Shown: positions 16,927 through 25,094, numbered from the stretch's first letter. The stretch: 64,000 bases of DNA from Sphingomonadaceae bacterium 3R27C6 (GCA_005503215.1 SCNS01000005.1:186001-250000), one strand, 5' to 3'. Notes: generated from the letters alone by a model not told the origin. Numbers and translations: made by a program.

Positions 16927-18486
16927 TTATACCTCCACTTCGTTGACGATCTGGATCCAGTCGCGCGTTTCGCCAGCGGCGAAGCGCGCCATTGCGCCAA
17001 AGACCGCGTCGGTGAACCCACCGACGTTCATGACGTCCTTCCGGTCCCCCTTGCTATCGGGGGCCTGCGTGGTGCCATAGGGCTGGATGTCGATGCAGAT
17101 CAGCTTTGCGCCCGGGTTCCGGGCCTTCAGCCTCGTCCACTCGTTCATCGTCGCCGTCGCACCGCGCCGGGTCGGATCGACCCAGCTTTCATTGTCCGAA
17201 ACGATCACCACCGTGTCGACCTTCGCCCGTTCGCGATTGAGCCGCGCGAGCGGAGCCGAGACGTTGGTGCCGCCGCCGCAGATCGCCGCCAGCCGCGCCG
17301 CGTTGACCGCGACCCGCGCCTTGGAATCGAGCGCCATGTCGACGACATCGACCTCGAACGGCATCACCCGCGCCGACCAGTTGGTGCGCAGCACCGCCGC
17401 CGCGACGAGCGCCGCGATGTCGATACAGCGGACCTTCGAGGTCGCGCCCTTGCGCTGCCCGGTCGCCGCCGCGCTCATCGAGCCCGACACGTCCGGACAG
17501 ACAACGACGTTGCCCGCGAGCACCGGCACTGTCGCAAGCGACAGTTCGAGCGCCGTTTCGAGCGATGCCTGGACCGCAAGCGGAACCGCGTCGCCGACCT
17601 GACCCAGCGCGACCATCAGCTGATAGGGCGCGGGCTTGATCTTCGCGATCGCCTCCGCATCCGCCAGCCGCGCCGCGACCGTTTCGGTCACCCCCGCCAC
17701 GTCGAACGCGCCACTCCGCGCCAGCGTATTGAGGTTCATGCGCAGCGCCTGCCAGCCCATGCGGATCGCCAACTCGCCCCACTGTTCCGCCGAGAGCGGA
17801 AAAGCGGTGAGCCATTCGAACGGCACCGGAGGCAGCGGCCCCGCGGGGTCGCGCTTCCAGGCTTCGAACGCCGCGATTTCGGCGGGCAGCGCCGCGACAT
17901 CATAGGGCTTGCCGATCAGCCAGCCATAGAAGGCGCGCCGCTCGGCCGAAGCCGGCGCCGGGTGGACCATGCGGACGATGTCGGCGAGGCTCGGGGCATT
18001 GCCCGTCGCCGCAGCCATCAGCTGGCGCATCGTCGCCGTTTCCAGCCACTCGCGTACCAGCCGCTTCGGCCGCGAGCCGAGCGAACGGCGCCCGATCTGC
18101 CCCGACCGCATGATCTGCACGAAGTTGCGCAGCATGCGGCCGTTATCGATCACGCGGCCGAATACCGGCACCGCCAGATCGGGATCGGCGACGGTCAGCC
18201 AGGCGGTGAGCAGTGCCGGCATATCCTTCATCGCCCCCGACTGGCGCGCATAGATCGCCGCCTTGGCGACGAATTCGGGCGACACCGCCTGCGCCGCCGA
18301 CAGGACATCGGCAAGCTGGGCGTGGGCGCCCGAATAGAAGCCGTCCGAGAGCGTCCCGGTCGCAGCAAGCTGCGCGAGCTTCGCTTCGGCGCCATAGGCA
18401 TAGGCCGCGCCGCCAGCTTCGTTCACCGCGTCGGTGCGCGGCAGGAAGCGCGAAAGCGCCGTCGAAAACAGGTTCTTGTTGGCCAT
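16927..18486 (-). CDS. rsr: Ro 60-kDa autoantigen orthologue (TROVE domain protein Rsr)
   Basis: 519-aa ring-shaped RNA-binding protein. The N-terminal two thirds is the helical-repeat TROVE region (LSRFLPRTDAVNEAGGAAYA at the start, then AIYARQSGAMKDMPALLTAW). The C-terminal third is a von Willebrand A domain with an intact MIDAS: DVSGSMS at 332-338, then GGGTNVSAPL and SDNESW. Ro proteins bind Y RNAs on the outside and misfolded or broken RNA ends in the central hole, and in some bacteria steer RNA to exonucleases. The ATG at 18486 has an AAGGAG site; the frame extends upstream to 18588, but that part overlaps the predicted transcription start. It is the first gene of the sigma54-driven repair operon. 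Confidence 0.95.
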   Translation of the reverse strand: MANKNLFSTALSRFLPRTDAVNEAGGAAYAYGAEAKLAQLAATGTLSDGFYSGAHAQLADVLSAAQAVSPEFVAKAAIYARQSGAMKDMPALLTAWLTVADPDLAVPVFGRVIDNGRMLRNFVQIMRSGQIGRRSLGSRPKRLVREWLETATMRQLMAAATGNAPSLADIVRMVHPAPASAERRAFYGWLIGKPYDVAALPAEIAAFEAWKRDPAGPLPPVPFEWLTAFPLSAEQWGELAIRMGWQALRMNLNTLARSGAFDVAGVTETVAARLADAEAIAKIKPAPYQLMVALGQVGDAVPLAVQASLETALELSLATVPVLAGNVVVCPDVSGSMSAAATGQRKGATSKVRCIDIAALVAAAVLRTNWSARVMPFEVDVVDMALDSKARVAVNAARLAAICGGGTNVSAPLARLNRERAKVDTVVIVSDNESWVDPTRRGATATMNEWTRLKARNPGAKLICIDIQPYGTTQAPDSKGDRKDVMNVGGFTDAVFGAMARFAAGETRDWIQIVNEVEV

Positions 18487-18593
18487 CGTCCAACTCCTTC
18501 GAAATCTTTCCGGAGACCTCGGGGGCGGCCAGCCTATTCCGGCCGCCCCTTCGTTCCACTGTGCCGGGGGACGTGAGCCCCGACGCAAACATC

Positions 18594-18613
18594 AAAGCAG
18601 AAGGCGTGCCAAA
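18594..18613 (-). promoter_or_regulatory. sigma54 (-24/-12) promoter of the rsr-rtcBA operon
   Basis: The minus strand reads TTGGCACGCCTTCTGCTT, with GG at 18610-18609 and GC at 18598-18597, exactly ten bases apart. It matches the TTGGCACG-N4-TTGC consensus except for one T. Transcription would start near 18585, giving a leader of about 100 bases before rsr. RtcR, a sigma54 activator, is encoded divergently, so factor and site agree. A nine-base direct repeat, TGCCAAATG on the plus strand (18607-18615 and 18621-18629), overlaps the -24 box. Confidence 0.85.
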
Positions 18614-18635
18614 TGAACTCTGCCAAATGGATTTT

Positions 18636-18753
18636 CATATAACGCATTATTATTATTATATAAAAATATTGAAGCTATCGGGCGCGCAAATCTCTGAAGC
18701 GATCAATAACGATATTATTGTATCGTAATTTATCCTGTCATATAAAATCGTCC
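18636..18753. promoter_or_regulatory. AT-rich rtcR/rsr intergenic region with candidate RtcR sites
   Basis: Strikingly AT-rich for this genome. An inverted repeat ACGATA-TTATTG-TATCGT lies at 18709-18726, about 125-140 bases upstream of the predicted rsr start, a normal distance for a sigma54 enhancer site. A related ATAACG-x-ATTATT motif begins at 18639, near -55. Either could bind RtcR. The low melting stability also suits activator-driven looping. The rtcR promoter itself must also lie here; no clear -35/-10 pair was identified. Confidence 0.45.
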
Positions 18754-20343
18754 ATGAAGCCCATTACCGTCATCGGATTCCTCGGCTCGACGCTCGATGC
18801 CGCCAAGTTCGGGCCGTCGCGCTGGAACAAGTGGCGGCCAACGGTCAGCATCTGCATGCAGGAGGATTTGCGCGTCGATCGCTTCATTCTGCTGCACGGC
18901 AGTTATCACCGCCGGCTCGCTGAATATGTCGCCGACGACATTCGTGACGTGTCGCCCGAAACCCAGGTCGTGCCGCAGCTGCTCGACTTCGACGACGCCT
19001 GGGATTTCGAAGAGGTATATGGCAAGCTGCTCGACTTCGCGCGCGGCTTTCCCTTCGATCCCGACAATCAGGATTATCTGGTCCACATCACGACCGGCAC
19101 TCACGTCGCGCAAATCTGCCTCTTCCTGCTGACCGAGGCGCGTTATCTTCCGGGACGGCTGCTGCAGACGCAGCCGCAGCGCGGGGCGCCGCAGCCGATC
19201 GGGACGTGGAACGCGATCGACCTCGACTTGTCACGCTACGACAGCATTGCGACACGCTTCGCCGAAGCGAGCGCCGAGAGCGCGAGCTTCTTGAAAAGCG
19301 GCATCGACACCCGCAACGCCGCCTTCAACCGGATGATCGAGGAGATCGAGCAGGTCGCGGTGCGCAGCCGCGCGCCGATCCTGCTGATGGGGCCGACCGG
19401 CGCCGGCAAGAGCCAGCTCGCGCGCAAAATCTATGAGCTCAAGAAGCTGCGCCACCAGATCGGTGGTCCCTTCGTCGAGGTGAACTGCGCGACGCTGAAG
19501 GGCGACAGCGCGATGTCGGCGCTGTTTGGGCATCGCAAGGGCGCCTTCACCGGCGCGGCGCAGGATCGCCCCGGCCTGCTCAAATCGGCCGACAAGGGCC
19601 TGCTCTTCCTCGACGAGATCGGCGAACTCGGCCTCGACGAGCAGGCGATGATCCTGCGCGCGATCGAGGAAGGGCGTTTTCTTCCCGTCGGCGCCGACAG
19701 CGAGGCAAAGAGCGAGTTCCAGCTGATCGCCGGCACCAATCGCGACCTTGTTCGCGAGGTCGCAGCTGGCCGCTTCCGCGAGGATCTGTTCGCGCGTCTC
19801 AACCTGTGGACGTTCAGCCTGCCCGGGCTCGCCGATCGCCGCGAGGACATCGCCCCCAACCTCGATTATGAGCTGGAGCGTTTCGCCGAGCGCGAAGGGA
19901 CGCGCGTCGCCTTCAACAAGGAAGCGCGCGAAAAATATCTGGGCTTTGCCGAAAGTCCGGTCGCGTTGTGGAAGGGCAATTTCCGTGACCTAGCCGCCAG
20001 CATTACCCGCATGGCCACGCTCAGCCCGGCGGGACGAATCGATTCCGAAGCGGTCGCATTCGAGACCGGCAGGCTGCGATCCCTATGGTCGACTGGTGAC
20101 GCCGAAGGCGACCTGCTCGACGGTCTGCTGCAGGCCGACCAACTCAAGGGCATCGATCCCTTCGACCGGGTGCAACTCGCCTATGTCGTTGACGTCTGCC
20201 GGCAGAGCAGCAGCCTGTCCGCGGCGGGACGATCTCTCTTTTCGGCCTCGCGAACGGAACGTCGATCGACGAACGACGCCGACCGATTGCGGAAATATCT
20301 TGGGCGCTTCGATCTCGATTGGGGTGTTGTCAACGCGCGCTAG
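18754..20343 (+). CDS. rtcR: RtcR, sigma54-dependent activator with CARF sensor domain
   Basis: 529 aa, matching E. coli RtcR (about 530). Residues 1-180 form the CARF-like sensor (VIGFLGSTLD at the start, HITTGTHVAQ near 111-120), which in studied homologues responds to RNA ends bearing 2',3'-cyclic phosphate. The AAA+ domain follows: Walker A GPTGAGKS at 213-220, the sigma54-contact loop GAFTGA at 263-268, Walker B LLFLDEIG at 283-290, and a sensor/arginine segment FREDLFARLN. The C-terminal 90 residues should hold the DNA-binding helices. The ATG at 18754 starts the sensor directly. Divergent from rsr, which it should activate when tRNA or rRNA is cleaved. Confidence 0.96.
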   Translation: MKPITVIGFLGSTLDAAKFGPSRWNKWRPTVSICMQEDLRVDRFILLHGSYHRRLAEYVADDIRDVSPETQVVPQLLDFDDAWDFEEVYGKLLDFARGFPFDPDNQDYLVHITTGTHVAQICLFLLTEARYLPGRLLQTQPQRGAPQPIGTWNAIDLDLSRYDSIATRFAEASAESASFLKSGIDTRNAAFNRMIEEIEQVAVRSRAPILLMGPTGAGKSQLARKIYELKKLRHQIGGPFVEVNCATLKGDSAMSALFGHRKGAFTGAAQDRPGLLKSADKGLLFLDEIGELGLDEQAMILRAIEEGRFLPVGADSEAKSEFQLIAGTNRDLVREVAAGRFREDLFARLNLWTFSLPGLADRREDIAPNLDYELERFAEREGTRVAFNKEAREKYLGFAESPVALWKGNFRDLAASITRMATLSPAGRIDSEAVAFETGRLRSLWSTGDAEGDLLDGLLQADQLKGIDPFDRVQLAYVVDVCRQSSSLSAAGRSLFSASRTERRSTNDADRLRKYLGRFDLDWGVVNAR

Positions 20344-20454
20344 ATACCGTTTCCGGCGCCACAAGCGCGTCGCCATCTTGCAGTCATCTGCGAAATAGCG
20401 TAGCGGGCCCGTCGTCGATCCCGGCATGTTTCTGAAACTGGAAAGGAGAAAATC

Positions 20455-20556
20455 ATGCGAGCAGCATCCGTCCGCAACGCAACAATTTTCGAATTCCAGA
20501 CTATTCAGGAACAAATTGCATGGGCAATTTCCTTTCGGGCGAGCCTGCTCGCCTGA
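20455..20556 (+). CDS. 33-aa small ORF between rtcR and the rtcB2 operon
   Basis: The ATG at 20455 follows an excellent AAAGGAG site six bases upstream. The 33 residues (MRAASVRNATIFEFQTIQEQ, then IAWAISFRASLLA) could form one amphipathic helix. A six-bp hairpin, ACCCGG/CCGGGT, begins at its stop codon. It may be a leader peptide or a genuine small protein of the repair operon; no homologue is known to me. The base composition is more mixed than in the coding genes around it. Confidence 0.45.
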   Translation: MRAASVRNATIFEFQTIQEQIAWAISFRASLLA

Positions 20557-20576
20557 CCCGGTCGCGCGGTCCGGGT
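20556..20576 (+). promoter_or_regulatory. hairpin directly after the 33-aa ORF
   Basis: ACCCGG (20556-20561) pairs with CCGGGT (20571-20576) around a nine-base loop. No T tract follows, so it is not a classic terminator. Its position, starting on the last base of the small ORF stop codon and 76 bases before the next gene, would suit attenuation or RNA processing. Confidence 0.35.
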
Positions 20577-20652
20577 GCCGCTGACCACTTCATATTCCAT
20601 TTCCAGACCACCCGTTTCCGACGGGCCTTCCTCTATTCCGGGGAGACTCTTC

Positions 20653-21138
20653 ATGCGGTCTGACATGTTCAAAATCATCGTCGAACGGCCGCGCTGGGGC
20701 GCGCGCCATGCGCCGCCCGTCAAACTGAAAAGGAGCCGCGATCCGGATCGCAAATTTATCGGCCTGAAACGGCACGCAAAATGCGAAGCCGCCTATACCA
20801 AGTCGCTCAACGAGAATCTGCAACCGCTCGTCCGCTTCCTGCGAGGCAAGCGCGGATGCCGTTGGGACGATGTGTTCAGCGAGATTTGCGCGCAGCTCGA
20901 CACCGGCAGCACGGTGAAGATGCATGTCAGGCTCCATCTGGAGGACATCGTCGCAGCCCGGATTTCCGTAGGCCGGCAGGGCGAATGGATGTTCGAGGGC
21001 GAAGTGCTGGGTCGGCCCCACCGCTGGTCCCGCCGCCGCGCGTTCTTCGTCGATCCACGCGATGGCATCCTCAAGGACTGGTCGGAATTGCCACAGGATA
21101 TCGTGCCTCGCGATGGCTGGAAGGGCGGTGCTGCATGA
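20653..21138 (+). CDS. hypothetical protein, 161 aa, first large gene of the rtcB2-prfH operon
   Basis: Highly basic, soluble protein with no signal peptide. It opens with FKIIVERPRWG, has a conserved-looking RFLRGKRGCRWDDVFSEICAQL in the middle, and ends in a WSRRRAFFVDPRDGILKDW segment. I know proteins of this kind only as unnamed neighbours of rtcB2 and prfH; no catalytic motif is visible. The ATG at 20653 has GGGGAGA six bases upstream; a second in-frame ATG is at 20665. Its stop overlaps the rtcB2 start by ATGA. The charge and the context suggest binding to RNA or the ribosome, which is an inference. Confidence 0.8.
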   Translation: MRSDMFKIIVERPRWGARHAPPVKLKRSRDPDRKFIGLKRHAKCEAAYTKSLNENLQPLVRFLRGKRGCRWDDVFSEICAQLDTGSTVKMHVRLHLEDIVAARISVGRQGEWMFEGEVLGRPHRWSRRRAFFVDPRDGILKDWSELPQDIVPRDGWKGGAA

Positions 21139-22241
21139 CCGGGGCATCGATCAGGATCATTTCGTCGGACATCGGCCGGATGGATCCGCTCGCGCTCGAT
21201 CAGCTTGCACAGACGGCGCGACTGGAAGGCATCGACCGGGTCGTCGGGTTGCCGGACCTGCATGCCGGGCGCGGGATCGCCGTCGGTGCGGCCTTCTGGT
21301 CGCCCGACATGGTTTTCCCGCATCTGGTCGGCAGCGACATCGGCTGCGGGATGGGGCTGTGGGAGACCGATCTGCCCGTCCGCAAGTTCAAGCTCGATGC
21401 GGCCGAACGGAAACTCCGGGGGCTGGATGAGCCGTGGGACGGCGATGCGGATGCTGCGCTGTCCGGAGCCGGTCTCGCGCCCGGGCTTGGTGATGCCGCG
21501 CTGGGCACGATCGGCGGCGGCAATCATTTTGCCGAGTTCCAGCGCATCGAACAGGTCATCGACGGGGACCGGTTCGATGCGCTCGGATTTCGCGCCGACG
21601 CCCTCTGGCTCATGGTGCACAGCGGCTCGCGCGGGCTCGGCCAGGCGATTCTCGATGCATGGACGCGGCGCGACGGCAGCGCTGCGGCCGAGGCGGCGAG
21701 CGAGGCAGGAACAACCTATCTCGCGGCGCACGATCATGCGGTCGCATGGGCCGTGCTTAACCGCGACGTCATTGCGCGACGCTTCTGCGAAAAGCTCGGA
21801 CTGGCGGCCGAGCGCAAGCTCGACATCTGCCACAACAGCGTGACGGCGCACGAAGGCGGCTGGCTCCATCGCAAGGGGGCCGCGCCCGCCGACAAGGGGC
21901 TGGTGGTAATTCCGGGATCGCGCGGCGATTTCAGCTATTTGGTCGAGCCGATCGTCGATCGGGGCGCCGAGGCGTTATATTCGCTCGCCCACGGTGCCGG
22001 CCGCAAGTGGAGCCGCAACGATGCCCATGGCAGGCTCTCGAAGCGATTCCGACCGGCCGAGCTGGAAAGAACCGCGCTTGGCGGGCGCGTGATTTGCGAA
22101 GACCGCCGCCTGATCTTCGAGGAAGCGCCGCAAGCCTATAAGGATATCGGCCTTGTCATTCGCGATCTTGAGGAGGCTGGGCTGATCCGGGGCATCGCAA
22201 GCCTGCGCCCGCTCCTGAGCTACAAAACGAGGCGGACATGA
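21135..22241 (+). CDS. rtcB2: RtcB2, PrfH-associated RNA ligase
   Basis: 368-aa RtcB paralogue, about 40 residues shorter than RtcB1. Active-site blocks are kept: LPDLHAGRG, VGSDIGCGMGLWE, IGGGNHFAEFQ, VHSGSRGLGQ, CHNSVTAHEGG and LAHGAGRKWSR with the guanylylated His. The family pairs with PrfH. In published work the two act together: PrfH releases the peptide from ribosomes cleaved in the decoding centre of 16S rRNA, and RtcB2 reseals the break. The start at 21135 overlaps the preceding stop, and the stop overlaps prfH, both by ATGA, so all three genes are tightly coupled. It is not a duplicate of the neighbouring rtcB in sequence or context. Confidence 0.93.
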   Translation: MTGASIRIISSDIGRMDPLALDQLAQTARLEGIDRVVGLPDLHAGRGIAVGAAFWSPDMVFPHLVGSDIGCGMGLWETDLPVRKFKLDAAERKLRGLDEPWDGDADAALSGAGLAPGLGDAALGTIGGGNHFAEFQRIEQVIDGDRFDALGFRADALWLMVHSGSRGLGQAILDAWTRRDGSAAAEAASEAGTTYLAAHDHAVAWAVLNRDVIARRFCEKLGLAAERKLDICHNSVTAHEGGWLHRKGAAPADKGLVVIPGSRGDFSYLVEPIVDRGAEALYSLAHGAGRKWSRNDAHGRLSKRFRPAELERTALGGRVICEDRRLIFEEAPQAYKDIGLVIRDLEEAGLIRGIASLRPLLSYKTRRT

Positions 22242-22858
22242 CCGAAATCATCATACATCTATCCTCCGGTCAGGGGCCGGAGGAGTGCCGCTGGGTCGTC
22301 GGCCAGCTGGCGCGCGTCTTCTTCAAGGAAGCCGCTGTTGCGGGGCTTGGCACTGAATTGCTCGAACCCGCGGCGGGCAATCCGGCATCGCTCCTCCTGC
22401 GCGTCACCGGCGCCGGGGCCGAGCAATTCGCCAGGCAGAGAGAGGGGACCATCCTGTGGGTGGGCGCCAGCCCATTCCGGCCCAATCACAAGCGGCGTAA
22501 CTGGTTTGTCGGTGCGGCGTTGGTTCCCCCGATCGATGAAATCGCCGAACTCAGGCCGGAGGATATCGTCTATCAGGCGATGCGCGCATCGGGTCCCGGC
22601 GGGCAGCACGTGAACAAAACGGACAGCGCGGTTCGGGCGACACATCTTCCGACGGGCTTGATCACGACGGCGCAAGATCAGCGGTCGCAACACGCCAACC
22701 GTAAGCTCGCCCGCATAAAGCTTGCCCTGATGTTGATCGAGCGCCGGGACGATGGGGCGCGGAATGCGCGAAAGGAAGAGTGGGACCGCAACAGGCGGCT
22801 CGAACGGGGAAATCCGGTCAAGACCTACTTGGGTCCGGGCTTCCAGCTCAAGCGATGA
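22238..22858 (+). CDS. prfH: peptide chain release factor H
   Basis: 206 aa, the usual PrfH length, much shorter than RF1/RF2 because the codon-recognition domain is lacking. The peptidyl-tRNA hydrolysis motif GGQ is at residues 121-123 in SGPGGQHVNKTDSAVRATH, which closely matches class I release factors. The C-terminus is a basic tail (KTYLGPGFQLKR). Partner of RtcB2 in rescue and repair of ribosomes damaged in the 16S decoding centre. Its ATG overlaps the rtcB2 stop by four bases. The last gene of the operon; no terminator hairpin was recognised after it. Confidence 0.95.
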   Translation: MTEIIIHLSSGQGPEECRWVVGQLARVFFKEAAVAGLGTELLEPAAGNPASLLLRVTGAGAEQFARQREGTILWVGASPFRPNHKRRNWFVGAALVPPIDEIAELRPEDIVYQAMRASGPGGQHVNKTDSAVRATHLPTGLITTAQDQRSQHANRKLARIKLALMLIERRDDGARNARKEEWDRNRRLERGNPVKTYLGPGFQLKR

Positions 22859-22871
22859 TGGGGAGGTGGGA

Positions 22872-22955
22872 GTGGCCGTTCTTACCCATATCCTGGATAC
22901 AAGCGGCAGAGCGCCGGGCGGCCCGATCGCGCGCCCGGCACCCGAATCCTCCTAA
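22872..22955 (+). pseudogene. possible N-terminal remnant of 5-hydroxyisourate hydrolase
   Basis: A GTG with a GGGAGGTGGG site opens 27 codons beginning AVLTHILDTSGRAPGGP. This resembles the N-terminus of transthyretin-like 5-hydroxyisourate hydrolases (typically ...THVLDTaxGxPAxG...). The frame then ends at a TAA that overlaps the 3' end of the phospholipase gene on the other strand. If the likeness is real, everything after the first strand has been lost. It could equally be a chance match or a short peptide. Confidence 0.3.
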
Positions 22956-25060
22956 GCCAATGTTAGCGGATCGCTGATGCCGTGCGCGCCGCGTTCGATG
23001 CGGCCCGCGAGGCGAACTTCCATGCCCGGCAGCGCGACGGTGACGTCGTACCAGTCATGGTCCTTCGGGGTTGGCCATGCCTCGACCGCCTTGCCGCGGC
23101 TCGCGATCGTCACCGTCTTGCCGGCCGCGGGGGCATAGGCGTCGCGGAGGATTTTCGCTTGCTGCGCATCGCTGCCTTCATTGGTGAAGGCGAGGGCGAG
23201 GGCGCGCTGTTTGACGTTGTAGCGCGCGGTCGTCGTCGGCGCGCGTGCGGCCTCGGCGAGGCTGCCGCGAAAGGCGCGGTGGAAGCCGTTGGGGCCGAGG
23301 ACCCAGAGGTCGAACGCGCCGTCGGCGCTGACGGTCCAGCGATCGTCGATGCGCTTGCCCGCCTCGACCGTGTAGCGTCGCGGGATGCGGTCGAGGTCGC
23401 GCTTGTCATAGACGTGGAACACCGCGCCCGCCTTACCCTCGTTGATGAAGTCGAGCACGACCGCCTGGCCGCCGGCATCGATGCGCGCGTCGACGTGAAG
23501 CACATAGGGCAGTGCGCGCGAGCGGCGGATGCCCTTTTCCTGGAACAGGTCCTGCGGCACGCGCGGCGGCAGCGCCTTGGGGCGCTGCAGATGCGCACCG
23601 AGAATCGTCGCCGATCCGCTGACATCGGGCAGCGCGGGAAAGGCCGCGTCGGCGCCCTTCGCGAAATCGAAGCATGAGGTGAGGTCGCCGCAGACCGAGC
23701 GGTGCCACGGGCTGATCGCGGGGATGGTGACGCCGAAGCGCTGTTCGAGGAACTGGCCGACCGACGTGTGGTCGAATATCTCGCTGCTGACCCAGCCGCC
23801 CTTGCTCCACGGCGAGACGACATACATCGGCACGCGCGGGCCGAGGCCGAACGGCCGCGTCGTCCCCGAGATATTGTCGTCGCGCGAGAGATATTTATCC
23901 TCATGGTCGTCGAAATAATGACCGGGCAGCGCGAGCGTCGCCTTGCCCGCGAGCGTGCCGTCGGCATTGTACGATGGCGGCGCGGCGGGCGGGAAATGGT
24001 CGAACAGCCCGTCATTCTCGTCGAAGGTCTGGAAAAAGACGGTGCCCGCCCAGGTGTCGGGATTGGCGGTCAGCGCATCGAGCACCGATGCGGTGAATTC
24101 GGCGCCCTCGATCGGGGTCGAGGCCGACGGATGTTCGGACCATTGCTTGGGCGGCAGCACCCACGACACCGCGGGCAGCGTGCCGTTCTTCGCATCTTCG
24201 GCAAGCTTTTCGAGCGAATGGTGCGACATGCCGCGTTCGTAGATCGGCGAGCCCGGCTTCGCGTCGCGGAAACCCTTGAAGGCGAGGCCACCGTGCATCG
24301 CGCCGGTCCAGTTGTCGTTGGGGTCCTGATAGATGCGCCAGTCGACCCCGGCCGCCTCGAGCACCTCGGGAATCGTCGCCCATTCGAGGGCATTGCCAGC
24401 ATAGGTGTAGCCGGGTTCGGGCAGCGCGCCCTTGATCCAGCAACGGAGATTGTTGGGCTCGGACTTGTCGTCGCGGCAATTGGTGCCGGTTGCGGCGACC
24501 TCGGGGTCGAAATTGGATCCCGACCAGAAAACGATGCGGTTCGGGTCGGTGCCGGTGGTGATCGAGCAATGATAGGCGTCGCAGATCGTGAAGGCCTCGG
24601 CGAGCGCGAACTGGAAGGGGATGTCCTCGCGCTTGTAATAGCCCATCGAATAATCGGTCTTATACTTGGGCCACAGGCCGAACTTGCCCTGGTTCCACGC
24701 CGCCTGCGCGTCGGAAAAGCTGTGCGGGGTGCCGGGTACCTTCAGGCCGTTGGTGCGCGCGGTGTCGAGGTGGAAGGGCGGCAGGTCGCGCGCGCCGTTG
24801 CTCTGGAACCAGACATTCTTGTCGCCGGCGAGCGGGATCGGGTGGCGGTCGCCGAACCCGCGCACGCCCTTCATCGTGCCGAAATAATGGTCGAACGAGC
24901 GGTTTTCCTGCATCAGGATGACGATATGGCGCACATCCTTGATCGTGCCCGTCGTGCGCTTCGCCGGGATGGCGAGCGCGCGGCCGATGCTGGCATGAAA
25001 AGCGGCGGCGGAGCCTGCAACGCCTGCGGCCTTCAGGAAATCGCGTCTCGAATTGCTCAT
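22952..25060 (-). CDS. plcN: phosphocholine-type phospholipase C (Tat-exported)
   Basis: 702 aa, the usual size for the PlcH/PlcN/AcpA family of phosphodiesterases. The Tat signal is MSNSRRDFLKAAGVAGSAAAF, with RRDFLK. The catalytic region opens with HIVILMQENRSFDHYFG, the family signature, and continues with a TDYSMGYYKREDIPF segment and QTFDENDGLFDH. Two C-terminal DUF756-like beta-sandwich repeats appear to follow (residues about 500-700). The enzyme would cleave phosphatidylcholine or related lipids outside the cytoplasm, releasing phosphoesters. It is last in the TonB receptor-phnDCE operon, 34 bases after phnE, which fits phosphate scavenging. Whether it is haemolytic cannot be judged. 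Confidence 0.9.
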   Translation of the reverse strand: MSNSRRDFLKAAGVAGSAAAFHASIGRALAIPAKRTTGTIKDVRHIVILMQENRSFDHYFGTMKGVRGFGDRHPIPLAGDKNVWFQSNGARDLPPFHLDTARTNGLKVPGTPHSFSDAQAAWNQGKFGLWPKYKTDYSMGYYKREDIPFQFALAEAFTICDAYHCSITTGTDPNRIVFWSGSNFDPEVAATGTNCRDDKSEPNNLRCWIKGALPEPGYTYAGNALEWATIPEVLEAAGVDWRIYQDPNDNWTGAMHGGLAFKGFRDAKPGSPIYERGMSHHSLEKLAEDAKNGTLPAVSWVLPPKQWSEHPSASTPIEGAEFTASVLDALTANPDTWAGTVFFQTFDENDGLFDHFPPAAPPSYNADGTLAGKATLALPGHYFDDHEDKYLSRDDNISGTTRPFGLGPRVPMYVVSPWSKGGWVSSEIFDHTSVGQFLEQRFGVTIPAISPWHRSVCGDLTSCFDFAKGADAAFPALPDVSGSATILGAHLQRPKALPPRVPQDLFQEKGIRRSRALPYVLHVDARIDAGGQAVVLDFINEGKAGAVFHVYDKRDLDRIPRRYTVEAGKRIDDRWTVSADGAFDLWVLGPNGFHRAFRGSLAEAARAPTTTARYNVKQRALALAFTNEGSDAQQAKILRDAYAPAAGKTVTIASRGKAVEAWPTPKDHDWYDVTVALPGMEVRLAGRIERGAHGISDPLTLA

Positions 25061-25094
25061 CCAAACTACTCCGGGTTCAAGGGGAAAGGGGGTG

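Noticed and set aside
20315..20345. Sigma54 promoter for the rtcB2 operon near the end of rtcR
   Set aside because: A GG-N10-GC pair occurs, but the surrounding bases (GGGGTGTTGTCAACGC) match the consensus poorly, and the spot lies inside the rtcR coding end.
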